The notes under the pieces: model-generated
Told to the model about the DNA's origin: nothing
Database searches by the model: none
Seen by the model: only the letters and a program-made list of their open reading frames with translations
Shown here: one piece after another, positions 51,537 to 59,460 of the stretch
How positions within the stretch are numbered: the first letter of the stretch is position 1
Layout of the letters: every line of letters begins with the position of its first letter
From: Lacunisphaera sp.
Lineage (GTDB): Bacteria; Verrucomicrobiota; Verrucomicrobiia; Opitutales; Opitutaceae
NCBI GenBank assembly: GCA_029945445.1
Contig: JAQSCO010000057.1
Coordinates: forward strand, 294,985-358,984
DNA: 64,000 nucleotides
Reading direction: 5' to 3'
Position numbers and translations under genes: made by a program

Positions 51537-52241
51537 ATGGCGTCCCAGCCGGATCAGAAAAACGAGTTCGTCTCCCGCATCAGCCTCGTTGGCCGCAGCC
51601 ACGGGGCGGTGAAGTCCCTGGGCGGATTCAAGAAGCAGCACCACACGGTGCCGGATGCGGTCAATGCCGCGACCGCGGCGTTCCTTGGGAAACTTTGCGC
51701 CGGCGAACTCGCGGCCGAGGGTGAAAAATATTACCAGCGGGCCAAGCAGGCGTTCGGCTACAAGCGCACGGACCTGGCGCTGGAGGTGACGGGCCCGGCG
51801 GCCGTGCTGACCGCGAAGGATTTCACGCTGGAGCTGGCCTATGCCTTGGAGCGGGAAAACCCGGCGAGCTACCGCCTGACCCGCACCCTGCACAGCCTCC
51901 GCAACGGAGCGCTGGTGGACTTGCCCGAGTTTGATGAGCTGTTTGCGGCGATGTGCACGAGCGTGGTTTTCGGCCTGACCAAAGGGGCGAAAGTCGAGGC
52001 GGTGATCGATGAGGTCGAGGCGCGGCGCGGGGCGGGCGGGCTCACGGTCACCTATCCGTCGGACTGCCGACATTGCATTCTGGCGGTGTCGGGGGTGGAT
52101 GCCGAGGTGGTGTGCGACGGCGCGACGCTGGAAATGCGCTTCCCGCGCGCCGGTTCACCGCAGGAGTTGGTCGCCGCCTTTGCGGCGGTGCGGTCGGCCT
52201 TTGCGTTGGCGAAAAATCCCGTGCTGGCGGGATTGCTCTAA
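51537..52241 (+). CDS. Hypothetical protein
   Basis: A 234-residue soluble protein of mixed alpha/beta character that I cannot place in a family. Landmarks: ISLVGRSHGAVKSLGGFKKQHH near the start, YYQRAKQAFGYKRTDLALEV in the middle, and a repeated-looking C-terminal half where DLALEVTGPAAVLTAKDFTLELAYAL (residues 78-103) resembles ILAVSGVDAEVVCDGATLEMRF (181-202). There is no signal peptide or membrane helix. The start ATG at 51537 lies 54 bases after the small membrane protein gene. Confidence 0.6.
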   Translation: MASQPDQKNEFVSRISLVGRSHGAVKSLGGFKKQHHTVPDAVNAATAAFLGKLCAGELAAEGEKYYQRAKQAFGYKRTDLALEVTGPAAVLTAKDFTLELAYALERENPASYRLTRTLHSLRNGALVDLPEFDELFAAMCTSVVFGLTKGAKVEAVIDEVEARRGAGGLTVTYPSDCRHCILAVSGVDAEVVCDGATLEMRFPRAGSPQELVAAFAAVRSAFALAKNPVLAGLL

Positions 52242-52243
52242 TG

Positions 52244-52273
52244 AAAAGCGGCGGTCCGGGGAGGAACGCCGCT
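52244..52273 (-). terminator. Probable terminator of mdh
   Basis: Stem AGCGGCG (52247-52253) and CGCCGCT (52267-52273) with a 13-base loop. On the minus strand the stem is followed by TTTTCAT. It lies 28 bases beyond the mdh stop, in the convergent space with the hypothetical gene. Confidence 0.45.
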
Positions 52274-52300
52274 GGGAAATGAGGACGATATGGGCTGCCG

Positions 52301-53284
52301 TTACTTGATCATGTCGGCAACGAAGGCCCGCTCCTCGGTGAGCTCCTTGTTCGTCGTCGCGATCTTGGATTTCGCGAAGTCGTCCATCGCGTAGGTGGTG
52401 ATGACCTCGTAGCTGCCGGGCGTCGTGGTGCGCACGGGCATGCCGGCCCAGACGTTGGCGTCGAAGCCGTAGCGGCCCTCGCTCTTCACGGCAACGGAGT
52501 GGATGGCGCCGGGCGTGACCAGCGAACGGACGTGGTCGACCAGGGCGTTGGCGGCGGAGGCGGCGGAGGAGAGGCCGCGGGCGGCGATGATGGCGGCGCC
52601 GCGCTTGCCGACGGTCTCGCAGAACGGACCCTGCAGCCAGGCGGTGTCGGTGATGACGGAGGTGGCCGGCTGGCCATTGATCGTGGCGTGGGCGAAGGCC
52701 GGGAACATGGTCGGGCTGTGGTTGCCGTAGATGAAGAGGTCCTTCACCGCGGTGAGATCGACGCCGGCCTTTTGCGCCAGCTGGGTCTGGGCGCGGTTCT
52801 GGTCCAGACGGACCATGGCGGTGAAGCGCTCGGGCGGGAGGCGCTTGGCCTGCGAGGCGGCGATCATGCAGTTCGTGTTGGCGGGGTTGCCGACGACCGC
52901 CACGCGTGCGTCAGCGGCGGCGACAGCGTCGATGACCTGGCCCTGGCCGATGAAGATCTTGCCGTTATCCTTGAGCAGGTCGGCGCGCTCCATGCCGGGA
53001 CCACGCGGCTTGGCGCCGACGAGCAGGCACCAGTTGGCGTCCTTGAAGCCGACAGCCGCATCGGAGGTTTGGACGATGCCCTTGAGCAGCGGGAAGGCGC
53101 AGTCGTCGAGTTCCATCGCGACGCCCTCGAGGGCCTTCAGGGCCTTCTCGATCGGCGCCTCGATCAGCTGGAGGATGACGGGCTGGTCGGGTCCGAACAT
53201 CGCGCCGGAGGCGATGCGGAAAAGCAGGGAGTAACCAATCTGGCCGGCGGCGCCGGTAACTGCGACACGGATGGGGGTCTTCAT
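52301..53284 (-). CDS. mdh: Malate dehydrogenase
   Basis: TCA-cycle enzyme interconverting malate and oxaloacetate, 327 residues, of the cytosolic type-2 class. NAD loop: [27 protein letters not shown]. Substrate arginine region: [15 protein letters not shown], and the catalytic pair is in VRLDQNRA and [12 protein letters not shown] (His base). Start 53284 (MKTPIRV) was chosen over an 11-residue longer frame because it matches the family. The next gene upstream on this strand is aroG, 106 bases away. Confidence 0.95.
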   Translation of the reverse strand: MKTPIRVAVTGAAGQIGYSLLFRIASGAMFGPDQPVILQLIEAPIEKALKALEGVAMELDDCAFPLLKGIVQTSDAAVGFKDANWCLLVGAKPRGPGMERADLLKDNGKIFIGQGQVIDAVAAADARVAVVGNPANTNCMIAASQAKRLPPERFTAMVRLDQNRAQTQLAQKAGVDLTAVKDLFIYGNHSPTMFPAFAHATINGQPATSVITDTAWLQGPFCETVGKRGAAIIAARGLSSAASAANALVDHVRSLVTPGAIHSVAVKSEGRYGFDANVWAGMPVRTTTPGSYEVITTYAMDDFAKSKIATTNKELTEERAFVADMIK

Positions 53285-53390
53285 AGAGAGGGGCAGGTTA
53301 GGGCTTCGTGCGCGCAAATCGACGTGAAATTTTATTCAGGCCGTTAAATCAGCCGGTGTTTCCAGTGCGGAAAGGCCAGCTGCTAGACGG

Positions 53391-54446
53391 TTACTTGAAC
53401 CGCGGGGCGAGGGCCGCGTGGATTTCGCGCACGAGTTGCTCCGTGGTCGGCCAGTCGATGCAGGCATCGGTGATGGAGACGCCGTAGCGGAGTTTCTCCT
53501 TCGGCTGGGGAAAGGCCTGGTTGCCGGCGGCAAGGTTACTCTCGATCATGGCGCCCATGATCGAGGTGCTGCCGGCGGCGATTTGCCCGAGCAGTTCGCG
53601 CATCACCTCGGGCTGGCGCTCAGGCTGCTTGGCGGAATTGTCGTGCGAGCAGTCGACGAGGATGGACTTGATCAGGCCGGCCTTCACCAGGAGCTGTTCG
53701 GTCTGGGCGATGTGCGCCGGGGAGTAATTTGGGCCGGTGGCGCCACCGCGAAGGACGACATGGCAGTCGGGGTTGCCGCGGGTTACGATCGCCGAGGCCG
53801 AGCCGTCGAGATTGATGCCGAGGAAGGTGTGCGGCTGCGCGGCGGCCTTGATGGCGTTGATGGCCGTCGCGATGGAGCCGTCGGTGCCGTTCTTGAAACC
53901 GAGCGGCATCGAGAGGCCCGAGGCCATCTGCCGGTGTGTTTGCGATTCCGCGGTGCGCGCGCCGATGGCCGACCAGCAGATGAGGTCGGCGATGTATTGC
54001 GGCGTGATGGGATCGAGCAGCTCGGTGGCGGTTGGCAGGCCGAGGTCGAGCATGTCGCGCAGGAAAGTCCGGGCGAGCCGCAGGCCTGCGGCAATGTCGT
54101 GTGAGCCGTCAAGGTGCGGGTCCATGACGAGACCCTTCCATCCGACGGTCGTGCGGGGTTTTTCGAAATAGACGCGCATCACGATCATCACGCGGTCCTG
54201 CACCTCGCGGGCGAGGGCCGCCAGCCGGCGGGCGTAGTCGCGGCCGGCCTCGAGGTCATGGATGGAGCAGGGGCCGACGATCAGGAGGAAACGTTTGTTG
54301 TCGGTGAAGATGACCCGGTGGATGTCACGCCGCGCACGGGTGACGAATTCGGCCTGGGCCTCGGTTTTGGGAAGTTCGGCCAGCAACGCCGCCGGGGAGG
54401 GCAGGGCGCGGGTCTCGACGACATTGATGTCGGAAGTTCGCTGCAT
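53391..54446 (-). CDS. aroG: 3-deoxy-7-phosphoheptulonate synthase (class I DAHP synthase)
   Basis: First enzyme of the shikimate pathway, joining phosphoenolpyruvate and erythrose 4-phosphate. Length is 351 residues and the sequence is of the AroF/G/H type. Motifs: FLLIVGPCSIHD, VMRVYFEKPRTTVGWKGLVMDPHLDGS, SAIGARTAESQTHRQMASGLSMPLGFKNGTDG, VVLRGGATGPNY, ILVDCSHDNSAKQ. Which of the three E. coli isozymes it corresponds to is not decided by sequence reading. Its 280-base upstream space carries two hairpins with T-runs in the minus direction, so a transcription-attenuation leader is possible. Confidence 0.93.
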   Translation of the reverse strand: MQRTSDINVVETRALPSPAALLAELPKTEAQAEFVTRARRDIHRVIFTDNKRFLLIVGPCSIHDLEAGRDYARRLAALAREVQDRVMIVMRVYFEKPRTTVGWKGLVMDPHLDGSHDIAAGLRLARTFLRDMLDLGLPTATELLDPITPQYIADLICWSAIGARTAESQTHRQMASGLSMPLGFKNGTDGSIATAINAIKAAAQPHTFLGINLDGSASAIVTRGNPDCHVVLRGGATGPNYSPAHIAQTEQLLVKAGLIKSILVDCSHDNSAKQPERQPEVMRELLGQIAAGSTSIMGAMIESNLAAGNQAFPQPKEKLRYGVSITDACIDWPTTEQLVREIHAALAPRFK

Positions 54447-54512
54447 GAAGGCTCAGCTTGCGCTGGCGGGTGGCACTGGATCAAGTCCCGGCTGTGTGCT
54501 ATGAATTTGGGC

Positions 54513-54593
54513 AAAGAAAAGGCCGGTCGCCTACCCCTAAGCGACCGGCCATTGCTTTCTTAGTTACCCCAAAACTCCCCGCTAGGCGGGGAG
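54513..54593 (-). promoter_or_regulatory. Two tandem terminator-like hairpins upstream of aroG
   Basis: On the minus strand a first hairpin with stem CTCCCCGC / GCGGGGAG (54575-54593) is followed by TTTTGGGG. A second, with 10-base-pair stem GGCCGGTCGC / GCGACCGGCC (54521-54550), is followed by TTTTCTTT. No minus-strand gene ends here, since ygfZ is divergent. The hairpins therefore belong to the aroG leader (attenuator) or to a separate small RNA. A short frame, MAGRLGVGDRPFLCPNS, begins in the second stem. There are no tandem Phe, Tyr or Trp codons of a classic leader peptide. Confidence 0.5.
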
Positions 54594-54599
54594 AAGTGT

Positions 54600-54729
54600 T
54601 ATCTAACTGACCTATATCTACTCCGTTCGTTCCTTCCGTCAACCAGAAGAACATAAGATTATCAAATCCTGTGCTAAATAACTAAATTTGATATATTTAG
54701 GATATATATTATTTTGATTTAGACAATTT
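54600..54729 (+). promoter_or_regulatory. AT-rich promoter region of ygfZ (and possibly of a minus-strand leader RNA)
   Basis: About 130 bases are strikingly AT-rich against the GC-rich surroundings, especially 54655-54729, with repeated TATATATT and AAATTTGATATATTTAGG segments. TTGATA-type -35 and TATATT/TATTTT -10 candidates occur on the plus strand just before the ygfZ ATG, leaving almost no leader. The minus strand offers equally good -10 boxes directed at the hairpins near 54590. I see no gene in it. Confidence 0.5.
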
Positions 54730-55629
54730 ATGCGCATCCACCTCTATCGCCCCGCGGCTCTGCTAAACGTCACTGGAGACGACGCGGGGACCTTTTTGCA
54801 GGGCCAATTCACCAATGATTTGCGACAAGACACGGGGGCGGCGGTGTATGGGCTTTGGCTCACCCAGAAAGGCAAGGTTCTGGCTGATTCATGTGTGCTC
54901 AAGCTGGCGGAAAACAAATTCCAGGTGGTGAGCCTCAATTCGCCGGTGACGGTCATTCAGCCAAGGCTTGAGGGATACATTGTCGCGGATGACGTGACGT
55001 TAACCGATCAAACATCACAGGCTCACGGTCTGGCTGTAGCTGGTTTGCGCAGCGGCGAAATGCTCCAAAAGGTGCTGGGCGGGACGCCGGGTCCGGGGCG
55101 GTTCATCAAAAGTGGGGACAGGTTGGCTTTCGCCGGACACCGGTTGCGCGGGGAAAATTACGAGCTCATCGGTCCTGAAAGCATCATCACCGACACTAGG
55201 CGGAAATTGATCGCGTTGGGCGGTCGTGAGGCGGACAGCGGAGAAATGGAGTTTGCCCGTATCATGGATGCGATGCCCTCGATCCCGCAGGATCTTGGCC
55301 CGGCCGACCTGCCGAATGAAGGCGGCCTGGAAGATGCGGCCATTTCGTTCACGAAAGGCTGCTACCTGGGGCAGGAAGTGATGGCCCGGTTGAAAACCCT
55401 GGGGCAGATTCGCCGCCGCTTGCAGGTGGTCCAAGGCGCCGGCGCGCCGCCGCCCTTGGCGCCGCTTTATCAGGGTGAAAAAAAGGTCGGGCAAATCCGT
55501 TCGGTTGCGACCCGGGGGAACGAATTTGTCGCGCTGGCCATGCTTTCCTTGGTCAATCTTGACCCGGCGGCGGGCCTTAGTCTGGCGCCGGATGCCGCCG
55601 CGACGGTCAAACTCATTTCCCGTGGATGA
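54730..55629 (+). CDS. ygfZ: Folate-binding YgfZ/GcvT-like protein
   Basis: A 299-residue tetrahydrofolate-dependent protein that aids assembly or repair of certain Fe-S enzymes and tRNA modification. The defining motif KGCYLGQEVMAR is present at about residue 209. Other family parts are GDDAGTFLQGQFTNDL near the N-terminus, AVYGLWLTQKGKVLADSCVLKL, and the RRRLQVV barrel near the end. The ATG follows an AT-rich segment with no Shine-Dalgarno, so it may be leaderless. The last 8 bases overlap the GTG start of the next small gene. Confidence 0.92.
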   Translation: MRIHLYRPAALLNVTGDDAGTFLQGQFTNDLRQDTGAAVYGLWLTQKGKVLADSCVLKLAENKFQVVSLNSPVTVIQPRLEGYIVADDVTLTDQTSQAHGLAVAGLRSGEMLQKVLGGTPGPGRFIKSGDRLAFAGHRLRGENYELIGPESIITDTRRKLIALGGREADSGEMEFARIMDAMPSIPQDLGPADLPNEGGLEDAAISFTKGCYLGQEVMARLKTLGQIRRRLQVVQGAGAPPPLAPLYQGEKKVGQIRSVATRGNEFVALAMLSLVNLDPAAGLSLAPDAAATVKLISRG

Positions 55630-55849
55630 GCTGACCAAACTCACCGGATTATGCGCCAAGCTCGGGGCCGCCCCGGCCCAGGCGGAGGCCATGGCCCGGC
55701 AACTGATCAAGCGCGCTGACCAGCTCTCGGCGGAGCGCAGCCAAGCGCGCGAGGAGACGATGGCCTATTTGCTCCGACTAGTGGTGCAGGGGCGGAGCGG
55801 GGAGGTGCCGCCGGAATTCCAGCCACCGAAGACTCCGGGCCCAAGCTAG
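55622..55849 (+). CDS. Small hypothetical protein
   Basis: A 75-residue helical protein starting at a GTG that overlaps the end of ygfZ (VDELTKLTGLCAKLGAAPAQAEAMARQLIKRADQLS). It has a charged middle and a Pro-rich end (PPEFQPPKTPGPS). The family is not known to me. The ORF could be read from 55475, but that part is antisense-like and within ygfZ. Its TAG overlaps the TAG of the convergent prepilin peptidase gene (CTAG at 55846-55849). Confidence 0.6.
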   Translation: MDELTKLTGLCAKLGAAPAQAEAMARQLIKRADQLSAERSQAREETMAYLLRLVVQGRSGEVPPEFQPPKTPGPS

Positions 55850-56745
55850 AGCATGACCGCCAGGTTGGCGAAGTAATCGTCCACCCAGCGGTGCAGGGCC
55901 AGGAAGTAAATCAACGCGGCGATGGCCAACATCGGGCCAAAGGGCACCTCGAGGCCGAAGCCCAATGGGGCCGGAGAAGCTGCACCGGGCGCGGCCGGCG
56001 CTGGCGGCCGGCCGTTGATTTTCCGCCAGAGCACGGCGACGGCAAACCAAACGCAGCCCACCACGGCGCCGCCGAACACGGCGAACACCGCGCCCTTCCA
56101 GCCGATGAAGGCGCCGATCGCGCCGAGGAATTTCACATCGCCGAAGCCCATGGCCTCCTTCTTGAGCACCACTTCCGCGAGCAGGGCGATCCACAGCACC
56201 AGCGCGGAGCCGATCATCAGGCCGAGCCCGGCATCAACCGACGAGCGGATGCTCGCAATCAAGAATATCTCGTGCTGGTGCCCGTGCAGGGCGGGCAACA
56301 CCAGCGACAGCAGCACACCGGTCAACGCCCCGCCGATGGTGAAGACGTCGGGGATGATCATGTGGTCAAGATCGATGAAGGTCGCGCAGATTAAGATGGA
56401 GCAGAACACCATCCCGGCGACGGCCTTGCCGGCCGGGAAGAGCAGCCAGCACCCGAGAAACAAGGCCGCCGTCAGCAACTCGATCGCCGGATAACGAAAA
56501 CTGAAGGGCCGGCCGCAGCAGCGGGCCCGGCCGCGCAGGATGAGCCAGCTGAGCACGGGCAGGTTGTCATACCAGGCGATAGGCTGGCCGCAGCCGCAGT
56601 GGGAACCGGGCCGGACGATGGACTCGCTCTTCGGGATGCGATAGATGCAGACGTTGAGAAAGCTCCCGATGCACGCACCGAAAATGGCCGCGGCAAGCGG
56701 AAAGAACCAGGGCAGAAGCCGGTTGATTTCGATGAATGATTCCAT
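55846..56745 (-). CDS. Prepilin peptidase
   Basis: Aspartic membrane protease and N-methylase of type IV pilin and type II secretion pseudopilins, 299 residues with about eight helices. N-terminal: AAIFGACIGSFLNVCIYRIP, and the cytoplasmic domain RPGSHCGCGQPIAWYDNLPVLSWLILRGRARCCG with Cys pairs. The two catalytic Asp are in ATFIDLDHMIIPD and GFGDVKFLGAIGAFIGWKG. A Pro/Ala-rich insertion lies near residue 250. It starts two bases after the aroE stop, so the two are co-transcribed. Confidence 0.93.
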   Translation of the reverse strand: MESFIEINRLLPWFFPLAAAIFGACIGSFLNVCIYRIPKSESIVRPGSHCGCGQPIAWYDNLPVLSWLILRGRARCCGRPFSFRYPAIELLTAALFLGCWLLFPAGKAVAGMVFCSILICATFIDLDHMIIPDVFTIGGALTGVLLSLVLPALHGHQHEIFLIASIRSSVDAGLGLMIGSALVLWIALLAEVVLKKEAMGFGDVKFLGAIGAFIGWKGAVFAVFGGAVVGCVWFAVAVLWRKINGRPPAPAAPGAASPAPLGFGLEVPFGPMLAIAALIYFLALHRWVDDYFANLAVML

Positions 56746-56747
56746 GT

Positions 56748-57662
56748 TCAGGCAGAGAGGAGGGCGGCACGCGCGGCGTCCTGCATGACGGACACCGGCA
56801 CTGCGGCGCCCGTCCAGAATTCGAGCGAGCGGGCGCCTTGGTGCACCAGCATGGAGAGTCCGTTGGCGGTGGCGATGCCAAGTACCGCCGCCTGCCGGAG
56901 CAGCGCGGTCTGGGGCGGGCGGTAAATCATGTCGTAGACGCTGGCCGGTTTCGGGATTTTTTTCAGGTCAAGAGGGGCGGCATCGTCCGGATTCAATCCG
57001 AGAGAGGTGGCGTTGAGCACGACGGCGCTGGTGGGCAGTGCGGCGGGCGGCTTCGCGAGATCGAAACCTTGGAGCGCGGTTTCACCTGTGAGCATCTGCA
57101 AGTCGGCCAGCAGCGAGGCGAGGGTGGCGGCGGTGCGGTTGCCGATCCAGAGCGATGCGCAACGGAGGCGCAGGCACTCGACCGCGGCGGCCCGCGCCGC
57201 CCCGCCGGCGCCAAGCAGGATGACGTTGGCCCCGCCCAGTTCGAGGCCGAGATCCTGGCGCAGCGCGGCGGACAGGCCGGCGCAGTCGGTATTCGCGCCG
57301 CGCCAGCCGGTGTCGGTGCGGATGAGGGTGTTCGCGGCGCCGGCGGCGCGCACGAAGGCATCGCTGGCCACGAGGTGCTCCACCGCCAGGGTCTTGTGTG
57401 GCACGGTCAGGTTGAGGCCGCAGAAATTCTTCGCGTGGAAAAGCGCGAGCGCGCGCGGCAGATCCTCCGGGGCGATGTCGAACTTGAAGTAGTGCCAGTC
57501 CCGGAACCTCGGCTGCGTGCGGGCCAGCTCCGCCAGCGCGGCGTTGTGGATGGCCGGGCTGAGCGAGTGGGCGACGGGCCGGCCGATGACGGCGAGCGCC
57601 GGGCCGGCGAAAGACCACGACTCAAGGTCGGCAAGGGTGTGGATGGGCTCGGCGGCGCTCAT
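56748..57662 (-). CDS. aroE: Shikimate dehydrogenase
   Basis: NADP-dependent reduction of 3-dehydroshikimate, 304 residues. Shikimate site: IGRPVAHSLSPAIHNAAL and LNLTVPHKT (catalytic Lys), with RGANTDCAGLSAAL further on. NADP loop: VILLGAGGAARAAAVECL. End: ATANGLSMLVHQGARSLEFWTG. The ATG at 57662 (MSAAEPI) was chosen; the upstream frame has low similarity to the family. Together with aroG at 53391 it places two shikimate-pathway genes within 4 kb. Confidence 0.93.
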   Translation of the reverse strand: MSAAEPIHTLADLESWSFAGPALAVIGRPVAHSLSPAIHNAALAELARTQPRFRDWHYFKFDIAPEDLPRALALFHAKNFCGLNLTVPHKTLAVEHLVASDAFVRAAGAANTLIRTDTGWRGANTDCAGLSAALRQDLGLELGGANVILLGAGGAARAAAVECLRLRCASLWIGNRTAATLASLLADLQMLTGETALQGFDLAKPPAALPTSAVVLNATSLGLNPDDAAPLDLKKIPKPASVYDMIYRPPQTALLRQAAVLGIATANGLSMLVHQGARSLEFWTGAAVPVSVMQDAARAALLSA

Positions 57663-57723
57663 GGGCGGCGGGAGCAAAGCCAAGTTAAGCGGGGAGAACG
57701 AGCCCGATTTTTTTGCCGGGGCT

Positions 57724-58593
57724 TCAGGGCTGCGCGTGGCGCTCGTAGGTCGACTCAAATTCCGCGACAAAGCCGGCGAACAACCGGGCGAGCCCGGATT
57801 CGTGGGCGGCGTTGTAATGATTGGCGAGGTTCCGGCAGCAGCGGCACAGCACCTCGCGCACCGGCGTGGGGGCCAGGTCGGAGACGGAGGCGTGGCCGCT
57901 GTTTTTCCGCAGGAGAATGAAGACCTCGCCGGCGCTCAGGAACACCCCGGCGTTGAAGGGATCGATGAAAAACGGCACGCTTTCGTCATAGCAGCCGACC
58001 ATGAAATGTCCGGGCAGGGCGACCGCCTCGAGCTGGAGCCCGACACGCTCCGCGACGAGCAGGTAGACAATGGAAAGGGAAATCGGGATGCCCTTGCGCC
58101 GCGCGAGCACCTGGTCGAGGTAGCTGTTGAGCGGGTCCGTATAGTTGTCGGCGTTGCCGTGCAGGCCGAATTCATGGAAGAGCACCCGGTTGAGCACGCG
58201 GCATTTTTCCCGGGCGGTCGCCGGCTCGGCGATGAGCTCGCGGCAGCGCGTGGCCAGGGCGTCGAGCTGCGTGCAGCAGGCCCCGACGTCGAGGTCGGGA
58301 TTGACCGTGCGGCTGAGCAGCAACGCGCCGGTCTCCAGTTCGTAGTTGAGCGAGCGGATGAAGCTCCGGAACTCGCCGACCGGGTCGGAGAAATGCAGTT
58401 CGCGCAGGAACCAGGCGGCGTGCAGCGCGAGCATCCGGTTGGGCTGGTGGATGAGATCCCGGAGCAGGACCACGCTTTCGCGGCCGTGGCGGGCAAGTTC
58501 ACCGAGGAGGGCCGTCCGCACGACCGGGGAAGGATCGTCCAGCAGCTCCGTCAGGGCTTGGCGCTGGGCGATCGTGAATTTCTTCGCTTCCAC
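57724..58593 (-). CDS. SirB1/transglutaminase-like family protein
   Basis: A 289-residue protein with the transglutaminase-like core of the SirB1 family: LNRVLFHEFGLHGNADNYTDPLNSYLDQVLARRKGIPISLSIVYLLVAERVGLQLEAVALPGHFMVG. The Cys of true transglutaminases is not evident, so enzymatic activity is doubtful. An N-terminal armadillo-like segment (LLDDPSPVVRTALLGELARH) precedes the core. A GTG at 58593 was preferred over a TTG at 58629. No operon partner is obvious. Confidence 0.78.
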   Translation of the reverse strand: MEAKKFTIAQRQALTELLDDPSPVVRTALLGELARHGRESVVLLRDLIHQPNRMLALHAAWFLRELHFSDPVGEFRSFIRSLNYELETGALLLSRTVNPDLDVGACCTQLDALATRCRELIAEPATAREKCRVLNRVLFHEFGLHGNADNYTDPLNSYLDQVLARRKGIPISLSIVYLLVAERVGLQLEAVALPGHFMVGCYDESVPFFIDPFNAGVFLSAGEVFILLRKNSGHASVSDLAPTPVREVLCRCCRNLANHYNAAHESGLARLFAGFVAEFESTYERHAQP

Positions 58594-58675
58594 GGAGCAG
58601 CAGCCAAGGCGGTTCCGGGGGCAGCGCAACGCGGAAAGTTTTTCCGCGGAAAAAATTAAGCTGGAATTCCGCGCG

Positions 58676-59371
58676 CTATTCGCGCGGGCCGTAGAGTGCG
58701 GTGCCCACCCGCACCAGCGTGCTGCCTTCGGTCACCGCCGTCTCCAGGTCGCCGGTCATGCCCATGGACAGCACGCGCAGCGGGGCGCCGAGGCGGGCCG
58801 TGAGTCCTTCGCGGATGGCGCGGAGGCTGGCGAAGGTGCGTTGCGCCACCGCGGGATCGGGGGACAGGGGGGCAATGGTCATGAGGCCGTCGACCTGCAA
58901 GTGTGGCCGGGCCAAGGCGAACTCCAGCAGGCGCGGGGCGATGGCCGGCTCGGCACCGAACTTCGCCGGGTCGTTGCCGGCGTTGATCTGGAGCAGCACG
59001 GGCATTTTTTTGCCGAGTTCGCCCGCCGCCCGATCGAGCGCGGTCAGCAGCTTCTCGCTGTCAACGCTCTGGATCCGGTCGAAATGGACGACGGCGAGTT
59101 TGGCCTTGTTCGATTGGAGGTGACCGATCAGTTCCCAGCGCAGGGCACCCGGGACCAAGGCACGCTTTTCCACGGCTTCCTGCACGCGGTTCTCGCCCAC
59201 GGCAGCCAGGCCGTAACGGATCGCATACTCCGCCGCGGCGGCTGGATGGGTTTTGGTGACGGGCAACAAGGTCACCTCGGCGGGGTCCCGTCCGGCGGTC
59301 CGGCAGGCGCCAGCTATTCGATAGAGCAGGGCATCAACGCGTTCGCGAAAGAGATCGTATTCGATAAACAT
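58676..59371 (-). CDS. YggS family PLP-binding protein
   Basis: Pyridoxal-phosphate homeostasis protein, 231 residues, TIM-barrel fold. PLP Lys is in LLPVTKTHPAAAA; other signatures are GENRVQEAVEK, WELIGHLQSNKAK, LLQINAGNDPAKFG and LRVLSMGMTGDLETAVTEGSTLVRVGTALYG. Family members carry and deliver PLP. It is divergent from the LysR gene with a 69-base gap, so it could be under its control, but no operator was identified. Confidence 0.92.
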   Translation of the reverse strand: MFIEYDLFRERVDALLYRIAGACRTAGRDPAEVTLLPVTKTHPAAAAEYAIRYGLAAVGENRVQEAVEKRALVPGALRWELIGHLQSNKAKLAVVHFDRIQSVDSEKLLTALDRAAGELGKKMPVLLQINAGNDPAKFGAEPAIAPRLLEFALARPHLQVDGLMTIAPLSPDPAVAQRTFASLRAIREGLTARLGAPLRVLSMGMTGDLETAVTEGSTLVRVGTALYGPRE

Positions 59372-59415
59372 CTATGAGCGGCGCTTTTAGAGTGGCCTGA
59401 TGATAAGGAGGATTT

Positions 59416-59460
59416 ATGCTGAGCCCAACTAAAAAGCCGTATGCAGATCGAGAACTTTAA
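59416..59460 (+). CDS. 14-residue leader ORF overlapping the LysR start
   Basis: A perfect AAGGAGG (59405-59411) is followed four bases on by ATG, then codons for MLSPTKKPYADREL and TAA at 59458-59460. The frame is shifted by one against LysR, whose ATG at 59441 lies inside it and has no Shine-Dalgarno of its own. An in-frame TGA at 59420 rules out a longer LysR start that uses this site. Such a layout suggests translational coupling or a leader-peptide switch. Confidence 0.55.
   Translation: MLSPTKKPYADREL

Noticed and set aside
54521-54550. Ordinary terminator of a convergent gene
   Set aside because: The flanking genes aroG and ygfZ diverge here, so no gene ends at this hairpin; it is listed as a leader or small-RNA candidate.
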